Shown here piece after piece: positions 1 to 5,912 of a stretch of 9,334 nucleotides of DNA. The stretch is from CAZWUZ01 sp964637655 [NCBI: uncultured bacterium]. Its GTDB lineage: Bacteria; DAOPZR01. Each line of letters opens with the position of its first letter. Positions within the stretch are counted from its first letter, which is position 1. The position numbers and the translations under genes are program-made. The DNA is taken from the NCBI GenBank assembly GCA_964637655.1, contig CAZWUZ010000153.1, forward strand, positions 1 through 9,334. The letters run 5' to 3'. The notes beneath the pieces are model-generated. The model was not told where the DNA came from. It did no database searches and saw only the letters and a list, made by a program, of their open reading frames with translations.

Positions 1-22
1 GGTCGTGCGCGCTCACAGCCAT
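1..22 (-). CDS. Start of a further overlapping reading frame, truncated by the window edge (identity unknown)
   Basis: A minus-strand frame begins inside the waaA 3' end and runs off the window. Two in-frame starts are visible: ATG at 22 (10-nt overlap with waaA, preceded by GGTGA with 4 nt spacing) and GTG at 16 (a GTGA overlap like the one at msbA/waaA). Only MAVSAHD can be read, so no function can be seen. The repeated overlap pattern argues that a real gene starts here. lpxK is a guess from pathway context, because the 4'-kinase step is otherwise missing from the cluster. Confidence 0.35.
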
Positions 23-1248
23 GTTGTCACCCGCTCGACGATGCGTGCGCTCGCGCCCGCCTGCCCCAGCACGCGCTGCCGCCCCTCGCTGCCGACCGCA
101 GCGCGTCGGGCGGCATCGTCAAGCAGCAGTGCTGCCGCCGCCGCGAGCGCCGCACTGTCGGCAACGGTCTGCCCGCCATGCGCCTCGAGCAGCGCCACCG
201 CGGCGCGGAAATTGTGCGTATGCGGCCCGTACAGGACGGGCACGCCGAAGACCATCGGCTCCATCATGTTCTGCCCGCCATGCGGGATGAAACTGCCGCC
301 GAGAAAAACGAACTGCGCACTGGCATAGAAACCGGCGAGGTCACCGATGGTGTCGATAACCAGCAGGTCAGCGGTCCACGCGCCTCCCTGCGACAGGCAC
401 TGCGCGCTCCAGCCGCGTGCCTGCGCGGCAGCCACGACCTCGGGCGCGCGCTGCGGGTGACGCGGGCAGATAACGAGTTTCACCCGCCCGCGCAGCTGTG
501 TATGCGCGTCGAGCACCGCGGCAAATTCACCGGGATGCACGCTTCCCGCCACCCAGTAGGGCGGGGCGGCCTGCGCCAGCGGATGCGCTGCGCGCTGCGC
601 CAGCAGCGCAATACTGTCGAACTTGGTGTTGCCGACAACCTGCACCGACTCCGCGCGCGCCCCGAGCGCCACCAGGCGCTCCGCGTCGGTCTCCGTCTGC
701 ATGGCGCACCAGTCGAGCGCACCCAGCGCCTCCGCGAAGAGCCCGCGCCAGCGCTGATACCCGCGCCACGAGCGGTCGGAAATGCGCCCGTTGATGAGTG
801 CCTGTTTGACCCCGGCGCGGTGCGCGGCGATGATGCAGTTCGGCCAGAGTTCGGTTTCGGTGTAGAGCATGACGCGCGGCGCAAAAAGGCGCAAGGCGCG
901 GGCGATGGCCCCCGGCAAATCGAAGGGAAAATAGGCGAAACGTTCCGCCTGCAGCCGCTGGCGCGCCAGTTTCTGCCCGGTCAGCGTCGTGGTGGTGATG
1001 ACCCCGGTGATCTCCGCCGCCACGCGCAGGCGCTCCCAGACCGGCTGGGCCGCCAGGGTTTCACCCACCGACACGGCATGCAGCCAGACCACCGGCCTGC
1101 CCGCGGGCAGCGGCGCGCCAGCGAGGTAGAGGCGCGGCCAGACGCCCCCCGCGCCACGCCCGCTGAGACGGTTGCGCAGCGCGTAGAGCGGCAGCCCCAC
1201 GGGCAGCGCCGCGTACCAGAGCGCGGTATAGAGCGCGCGCAGCGTCAC
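13..1248 (-). CDS. waaA: 3-deoxy-D-manno-octulosonic acid (Kdo) transferase
   Basis: A GT30 glycosyltransferase (also KdtA) that transfers Kdo from CMP-Kdo to the tetra-acylated lipid A precursor (lipid IVA); anchored at the inner face of the inner membrane. The 411 aa are close to E. coli WaaA (about 425). An N-terminal hydrophobic stretch (about 5-24) fits the usual membrane anchor. Motifs: WLHAVSVGE (55-63) with the expected catalytic Glu63; PFDLPGAIARAL (108-119); ETELWPN (131-137); INGRISDRS (152-160); VVGNTKFD (204-211); GSVHPGE (235-241); CPRHPQR (261-267); GGSFIPHGGQNMMEP (317-331); and GPHTHNF (341-347). The start is GTG within a GTGA overlap with the msbA stop, with GGAG 8 nt upstream; an ATG start is not available near this position. 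Whether it adds one, two or more Kdo residues cannot be read from sequence. Its 3' end overlaps the start of another minus-strand frame, so the operon continues. Confidence 0.96.
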   Translation of the reverse strand: MTLRALYTALWYAALPVGLPLYALRNRLSGRGAGGVWPRLYLAGAPLPAGRPVVWLHAVSVGETLAAQPVWERLRVAAEITGVITTTTLTGQKLARQRLQAERFAYFPFDLPGAIARALRLFAPRVMLYTETELWPNCIIAAHRAGVKQALINGRISDRSWRGYQRWRGLFAEALGALDWCAMQTETDAERLVALGARAESVQVVGNTKFDSIALLAQRAAHPLAQAAPPYWVAGSVHPGEFAAVLDAHTQLRGRVKLVICPRHPQRAPEVVAAAQARGWSAQCLSQGGAWTADLLVIDTIGDLAGFYASAQFVFLGGSFIPHGGQNMMEPMVFGVPVLYGPHTHNFRAAVALLEAHGGQTVADSAALAAAAALLLDDAARRAAVGSEGRQRVLGQAGASARIVERVTTWL

Positions 1249-3032
1249 GCGGTATGCTCCGCGTCAGCGAACTGCAATTCGTACAGCCGGCGGTAGAGTC
1301 CGCCGCGGGCGAGCAGTTCCTCGTGTTTCCCGCGGTCGACGATACGCCCGCCGTCGAGGACGATGATCAGGTCGGCGGTGGTGACGGTCGACAGGCGGTG
1401 GGCGATGACCAGCGTCGTGCGCTGCGCCATGAGGCGTTCGAGCGCCTCCTGCACCGCGCGTTCCGATTCGGTATCGAGGCTGGATGTCGCTTCGTCGAGC
1501 AGCAGGATGGGCGGATTCTTGAGCACGGCGCGGGCGATGGAGAGGCGTTGCCGTTCGCCGCCCGAGAGCGTCATGCCGCGTTCGCCAATGACCGTGTCAA
1601 GCCCCTGCGGCAGTTTCGCGATGAAGTCGGCGGCATTGGCGGCGCGCGCCGCCGCCATGACCTGCGCATCGTCCGCCCCGTCCGTGCCGTAGGCGATGTT
1701 ATGCCGCACGGTGTCGTTGAACAGCACCACCTCCTGCGTGACGATGCCGATCTGCCGGCGCAGCGAGCCGAGGTCAACCGCGCGGACATCCTGCCCGTCG
1801 ATGCACACCTCCCCCTGCGTCGGGTCGTAGAAGCGCGGCAGCAGGTTGAGCAGCGTCGTTTTGCCCGCCCCGCTGCTGCCGACAATGGCGACGCGCATGC
1901 CGCGCGTCACCTCGATATCGACGCCGCGCAGCACCGGCTCATCGCCATAGGCGAAATGCACGTCACGATAGGTGATGCGGTCGCGGAATGCCGGCAGCGC
2001 GGGCGCGCCCGGGACACTGGTCACCGCCACCGGCGCATCGAGAATCTCGAACAGGCGTTCCCCGGCGGCGACGATCTGCTGCAGCGTGTTGTTGACCTGG
2101 GTGAGCGAGCGCAGCGGCTTGTAGAGCGAGATGAGCGCGGCCATGAAGGCGAAAAAGGTCCCGGTGGTGAGGCTCTCGCGCACCACCTGCAGGCCGCCGT
2201 AGACGATGATGCCGGCAATGGCGAAGGCGGCAATCAGTTCGAGCACGGGGGGCGCCAGCGCCTTGATGCGCAGGATGCGCAGCGAGGCGCGCAGGAACGC
2301 GGCCGCGCGCGCGCCGTGCCGCTGCCGCTCGTACGCCTCCATGGTAAACCCCTGCACGATGCGGATGCCGGCCACGCTCTCCATCACCACCGAGGAAATC
2401 TCCCCCTGCTCCTGCTGCAGGGAGCGGGTGGTGGTGCGCATGCTCTTCCCGAAGAAGGCAATGATCCAGCCGACGAACGGGAAGACGAGCAGCGAGATGA
2501 GCGCCAGTTTCCAGTCGAGCAGGAAAATCAGTCCGAGCAGGAAGATGACCTCGGCCGGCTCGCGGATGAAGGCGGCAACGATGTTGCTGATCGAGTTGAG
2601 GATGATGCTGATATCGCCCGTCAGGCGCGAGACAAGGTCGCCCGTCTTGCGCCGGTCGAAATACGCCAGCGACTGGGCGAGCAGCCGGGCGTAGACCGCG
2701 TTGCGCAGGTCGGTGCCCGCGCGCATGCCGCAGCTCCCCATGAAATAGGCCTGCCCGTAGGAGGCCAGTCCCTTGCAGAAAAAGACCAGCACGAGAAAGC
2801 CGGCGGTACCGAAGAGCATCTGCGCGCGCGTGACGGTCAGGACGATGCCGGTCAGCGGCACGGGGTAGTGCACCAGGTCGCTGCCCGCGGTGAAGACATG
2901 GTCGATGATCGGCTTGATGGTGTAGATGGTGACGGCGTTGAACAGCGCGAAGAGAATCATGCAGACCGTGGCGACGGCGAGATGCCCCGCGTACGGTCTG
3001 ATATAGGCGAACAGCCGCGAGTAGGTGCTCAT
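1245..3032 (-). CDS. msbA: Lipid A export ABC transporter, MsbA type (fused permease/ATPase)
   Basis: A homodimeric half-transporter of the inner membrane that, in the MsbA family, flips core-lipid A from the inner to the outer leaflet using ATP. The 595 aa are typical (E. coli MsbA about 582). The membrane domain spans about 1-325, with hydrophobic segments near 17-40, 60-86, 140-160, 162-195, 258-280 and 289-303. The nucleotide-binding domain shows Walker A GSSGAGKTT (385-393), Q-loop VTQE (431-434), signature LSGGERQR (489-496), Walker B ILLLDE (509-514), D-loop SSLD (517-520) and the H-loop His545 in VIAHRLSTV. All ATPase residues are present. The ATG is preceded by AGGAGA (spacing 4 nt) and overlaps the lpxB stop; its own stop overlaps the waaA start. 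The motifs alone would allow a generic ABCB-type multidrug exporter. Assignment to MsbA rests mainly on its place between lpxB and waaA. Confidence 0.9.
   Translation of the reverse strand: MSTYSRLFAYIRPYAGHLAVATVCMILFALFNAVTIYTIKPIIDHVFTAGSDLVHYPVPLTGIVLTVTRAQMLFGTAGFLVLVFFCKGLASYGQAYFMGSCGMRAGTDLRNAVYARLLAQSLAYFDRRKTGDLVSRLTGDISIILNSISNIVAAFIREPAEVIFLLGLIFLLDWKLALISLLVFPFVGWIIAFFGKSMRTTTRSLQQEQGEISSVVMESVAGIRIVQGFTMEAYERQRHGARAAAFLRASLRILRIKALAPPVLELIAAFAIAGIIVYGGLQVVRESLTTGTFFAFMAALISLYKPLRSLTQVNNTLQQIVAAGERLFEILDAPVAVTSVPGAPALPAFRDRITYRDVHFAYGDEPVLRGVDIEVTRGMRVAIVGSSGAGKTTLLNLLPRFYDPTQGEVCIDGQDVRAVDLGSLRRQIGIVTQEVVLFNDTVRHNIAYGTDGADDAQVMAAARAANAADFIAKLPQGLDTVIGERGMTLSGGERQRLSIARAVLKNPPILLLDEATSSLDTESERAVQEALERLMAQRTTLVIAHRLSTVTTADLIIVLDGGRIVDRGKHEELLARGGLYRRLYELQFADAEHTA
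1257..1260 (-). promoter_or_regulatory. Probable ribosome binding site of waaA, inside the msbA 3' end
   Basis: GGAG lies 8 nt upstream of the GTG at 1248 and within the final msbA codons. It is short, but the spacing is right, and it supports the GTG start in the GTGA overlap. Confidence 0.45.
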
Positions 3033-4174
3033 GCGCTCTCCTGATAGTCGCGGGCGACACTGTGCGCCGCCCGGCTGATGCCATCGTCCTGCAGCGTTGC
3101 CGCCAGCCCGGCCAGGTGCTCGCGCCGCCGCACCTGCGCGTCATCCGCCCATTCCCCGGCCAGCGCCGCTGCCAGGTTTTCCGCGGTGCACTCCCCCTGC
3201 AGCAGTTCCGGCATAACGGTTGCACCCGCCAGCAGGTTCGGCAGCCCGGCATGGTTGACGCGGGCAAGGCGCCGCGCGAGGAAATAGGTGGCCGGCGCCA
3301 TGCGGTAGGCGATAACGGTCGGCACATGGTGCAGCATGAGTTCGAGCGTCACCGTTCCCGAGGCGGCCAGCGCAACCCGCGCGCGGCGCATCGCCGCGTA
3401 GCGCTCGTCGATGACCTGCACCGGCACCGGGTGCGCGCGCAGTTGTGCCATCAGCCACGGGCGCGGCAGGTTGGGCGCGGGGGCCAGCCAGACCGCGCAG
3501 GGGTGCTCCCGCTGAAAACGATGAGCGGCATCAAGCAACACCGGCAGCAGGCGCTCCCATTCCGACGGGCGGGAGCCCGGCAGCAGCAGCAGCGGCGGCC
3601 GGTCGTCGCGCCCCGGGTACTTCGCCGCGAACTCCGGCAGGTCGGGCTCGTCGCGCAGCAGTTCAGGCAGCGGATGCCCGACGAATTCGCTGACGACACC
3701 ACGGGCGGCCAGAAAATCGTGTTCGAACGGGAAAATGCTGAGGACGCGGTGCGCCACACGCCGCAGCGTGCGCGTGCGCCAGGCACCCCAGACCCAGACC
3801 TTCGGGGGGATCCAGTAGAGCACACGCGTCGACGGCGTGAGCGTGCGCACCGTTGCCGCCGCGCGCAGGTTGAAGCCGCCAAAATCGATGCACAGCACGA
3901 CGCGCGGCGGGTTGGTGCGCACCTCGTCACGCAATGCCGTCAGGGCGCGGCGCAGGAAGCCGAGTCCCCCGGCCGCCTCGGAGAGTCCCATCAATCCGCG
4001 CGCGGCGAGCGGATAAACCAGTTCCGCCCCCGCGTCGCGCATCGCTTCCCCGCCCAGCGCGCGCAGCGGCACGCCGGGGAGCAGCGCCTGCAGGTGACGG
4101 ATGAGCCGGGCCGCGTAGAGGTCGGCCGACAGTTCGCCCGTCACCAGCAGGATGCCGCCACTGCCCGCGGTCAT
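3029..4174 (-). CDS. lpxB: Lipid-A-disaccharide synthase (EC 2.4.1.182)
   Basis: A GT19 glycosyltransferase that joins UDP-2,3-diacylglucosamine to lipid X, giving the tetra-acyl disaccharide 1-phosphate; a peripheral enzyme at the inner face of the cytoplasmic membrane. The 381 aa match E. coli LpxB (about 382). Visible motifs: GELSAD (13-18, counterpart of GETSGD); GLMGLSE (60-66); CIDFGGFN (95-102, counterpart of IDAPDFN); YWIPPKVWVWGAWR (120-133); FPFEHDF (148-154); FVGHPL (164-169); LLPGSR (197-202); ASGTVTLELML (271-281); VIAYRM (287-292); and LPNLLAG plus PELLQGEC (311-317, 322-329). The Glu and first Asp of the active-site motifs are kept, but Gly to Ala in the first motif and PD to GG in the second are unusual. 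The ATG lies 1 nt after the ade stop with no clear Shine-Dalgarno, suggesting translational coupling to ade. The stop overlaps the msbA start (ATGA). Confidence 0.96.
   Translation of the reverse strand: MTAGSGGILLVTGELSADLYAARLIRHLQALLPGVPLRALGGEAMRDAGAELVYPLAARGLMGLSEAAGGLGFLRRALTALRDEVRTNPPRVVLCIDFGGFNLRAAATVRTLTPSTRVLYWIPPKVWVWGAWRTRTLRRVAHRVLSIFPFEHDFLAARGVVSEFVGHPLPELLRDEPDLPEFAAKYPGRDDRPPLLLLPGSRPSEWERLLPVLLDAAHRFQREHPCAVWLAPAPNLPRPWLMAQLRAHPVPVQVIDERYAAMRRARVALAASGTVTLELMLHHVPTVIAYRMAPATYFLARRLARVNHAGLPNLLAGATVMPELLQGECTAENLAAALAGEWADDAQVRRREHLAGLAATLQDDGISRAAHSVARDYQESA
3037..3042 (-). promoter_or_regulatory. Ribosome binding site of msbA, inside the lpxB 3' end
   Basis: AGGAGA lies 4 nt upstream of the msbA ATG (3032) and within the last codons of lpxB. 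With the ATGA stop/start overlap it supports this start and coupled translation of lpxB and msbA. Confidence 0.65.
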
Positions 4175-4175
4175 A

Positions 4176-5894
4176 TCAGTCGATGAACAGCGGCACGAAA
4201 TCGAACTTGCTGATATCGACCAGTCCCTTGTCGGTCAGTTTGAGCTGCGGGATGACCGGCAGGGCGAGGAACGACAGGGTCATGAACGGATCGCTGAGCG
4301 TGCAGCCGAGCGCCGCCGCCGCCTGCGTCAATTGCGCGTTGATGGCCGCCACCTCGGCCAGCGGGCGCGGCGAGATGAGCCCGGCGATAGGCAGTTCGAG
4401 CATGGCTTTCGTCTCAGTCCCGTCCACCACCACCGCACCGCCCGAGGCGGCGATGACCGCCTGCGCCGCCGCCGCCATCTCCGCGTCGCTGCCGCCGACG
4501 ACGATGATATTGTGCGAGTCATGTGCCACCGAGGTGGCCAGCGCGCCGCGGGTGAGGCCAAATCCCTTCACCAGGCCGACGGACACTTTCTTCGACGCGC
4601 GGTGCCGGTCGATGACCGCGATTTTGAGCACATCGTTCGCCGGGTCTGCCACCACCGCGCCGTCCGCGACCCGCACCGCCAGGGCCAGCGACTCGGTAAC
4701 GATCTGCCCCGGGACGACGCCGATGACGCGTGCCGTCTTCCCCTGCACCGGAATGCGGAAATCGTCCGCCGTCACCGCCTTGGCATTCATCGAACTGCGC
4801 AGGTGCTCGAAGCGCGGGGTGGGAAGCACCACCGTCACCTGCCCGCGCTCCGCCGCGCGGGCGCCCCACTTGTAGACCGCTTCCACCGTTACCTGCTCAA
4901 GATCGGAGAGGACGATGATGTCCGCCTTGTAGCCGGGAATGATCGCCCCGAGCGCCGGCAGGCGGAAATAGTTGGCGGCATTGAGTGACGCCATGCGGTA
5001 CGCGGTGATCGGGTTGACCCCGAACGCGATGGCGCGGCGCACCATCTCATCGATATGCCCGCGCGCGAGGATGGTGTCGGGATGGCGGTCGTCGGTGCAG
5101 AAGACGAGCTGCGCCGCGTTCTGCTCCGTCACCAGCGGCAGCAGATCGTCGAGGTTGCGTGCCCCGCTCCCCTCGCGGATCATCACCGTCATGCCGCGCC
5201 GCAGTTTTTCGCGCGCCTCCTCCACCCCGGTGCACTCGTGGTCCGAGCGCACCCCGGCGGCGATGTAGGCATTGAGGTCCTTCCCCGAAAGGCCGGGCGC
5301 ATGCCCGTCGACCACCTTGCGCTGGTCATAGGCGAGCTGCAGTTTCTTGAGCACCTCGGGATCCTTGAACAGCACCCCCGGGAAATTCATCATTTCGCCC
5401 AGCCCGCGCACCCACTTGCTCGGCATCAGCGGGGCGAGCGAGAAGGCGTCGAGATGCGCACCCGCGGTTTCGAGGTGCGTGGCGGGAACACACGACGGCA
5501 GCATGACGAAGACGTTGAGCGGGTTGTGCTTGCTCGACTCGAGCACGAAATTGATGCCGTCGATGCCGAGCACGTTGGCGATCTCGTGCGGGTCGATGAC
5601 CGCGGTGGTGGTGCCGTGCGGCAGCACGGCGCGGGTGAATTCGGGCACGGTCACCATCGAACTCTCGAGGTGCACATGCCCGTCGATGAATCCGGGGGCG
5701 AGGAATTTCCCGGTGACATCGACCACCTGCTTCGCCGCGTAGCCGTCGCCCAGACCGACAATCCACCCCTCGGCAATGGCCACGTCCGCCGGGTGGATCT
5801 CCCCGGAAAAGACGTTGACCACCTGACCACCCTTGAGCAGCAGGTCGACCGGCTGTTCCCCCCGGGCGTAGGCAATACGTTTCTGCAGTTCCAT
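4176..5894 (-). CDS. ade: Adenine deaminase (EC 3.5.4.2)
   Basis: Hydrolytic deamination of adenine to hypoxanthine and ammonia in purine salvage; cytoplasmic, metal-dependent amidohydrolase. The 572 aa match the usual family length (about 570-600). Seen in order: N-terminal beta-sandwich strands; the first metal motif GFIDGHVHLESSM (68-80, His73 and His75); DPHEIANV (101-108); GEMMNFPG (166-173); GHAPGLSGKDLNAYIAAG (197-214); SDHE (217-220); REGSGARNL (240-248); CTDDRHPDTI (266-275) with the catalytic-site Asp pair; then the adenine-deaminase-specific C-terminal domain with HDSHNIIVVGG (458-468) and a conserved tail, LSDPFMTLSFLALPVIPQL (533-551). This tail separates it from dihydroorotase and other amidohydrolases. 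The ATG start follows AAGGAG with 6 nt spacing and lies 18 nt after the upstream stop. It ends 1 nt before lpxB, so it is probably co-transcribed with lipid A genes, although its chemistry is unrelated. No key residue appears to be missing. Confidence 0.96.
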   Translation of the reverse strand: MELQKRIAYARGEQPVDLLLKGGQVVNVFSGEIHPADVAIAEGWIVGLGDGYAAKQVVDVTGKFLAPGFIDGHVHLESSMVTVPEFTRAVLPHGTTTAVIDPHEIANVLGIDGINFVLESSKHNPLNVFVMLPSCVPATHLETAGAHLDAFSLAPLMPSKWVRGLGEMMNFPGVLFKDPEVLKKLQLAYDQRKVVDGHAPGLSGKDLNAYIAAGVRSDHECTGVEEAREKLRRGMTVMIREGSGARNLDDLLPLVTEQNAAQLVFCTDDRHPDTILARGHIDEMVRRAIAFGVNPITAYRMASLNAANYFRLPALGAIIPGYKADIIVLSDLEQVTVEAVYKWGARAAERGQVTVVLPTPRFEHLRSSMNAKAVTADDFRIPVQGKTARVIGVVPGQIVTESLALAVRVADGAVVADPANDVLKIAVIDRHRASKKVSVGLVKGFGLTRGALATSVAHDSHNIIVVGGSDAEMAAAAQAVIAASGGAVVVDGTETKAMLELPIAGLISPRPLAEVAAINAQLTQAAAALGCTLSDPFMTLSFLALPVIPQLKLTDKGLVDISKFDFVPLFID

Positions 5895-5899
5895 ATTCG

Positions 5900-5906
5900 T
5901 CTCCTT
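5900..5906 (-). promoter_or_regulatory. Ribosome binding site of ade
   Basis: AAGGAGA in the 18-nt gap between the FapA-like gene and ade. AAGGAG is 6 nt from the ATG at 5894, and this is the strongest Shine-Dalgarno in the window. It fixes the ade start and gives ade independent ribosome entry within the shared message. Confidence 0.75.
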
Positions 5907-5912
5907 GCGCGG

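Noticed and set aside
178-1296. Plus-strand 372-codon frame opposite waaA
   Set aside because: No motifs and an Arg/His-rich composition; waaA on the minus strand explains the sequence.
1254-3044. Long plus-strand open frame (596 codons) opposite msbA
   Set aside because: It mirrors msbA almost exactly. The product is charged and low in complexity (runs of Asp, Glu, Arg, His), with no domain, while msbA has all ABC motifs.
1963-3327. Minus-strand 454-codon frame across the lpxB/msbA junction
   Set aside because: It is an out-of-frame Arg/Ala/Pro-rich translation covering the ends of two genes with complete motifs in other frames.
5895-5912. Possible promoter or terminator in the gap between the FapA-like gene and ade
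   Set aside because: The gap is only 18 nt and is taken up by a ribosome binding site; no hairpin with a T-run or -35/-10 pair fits there.
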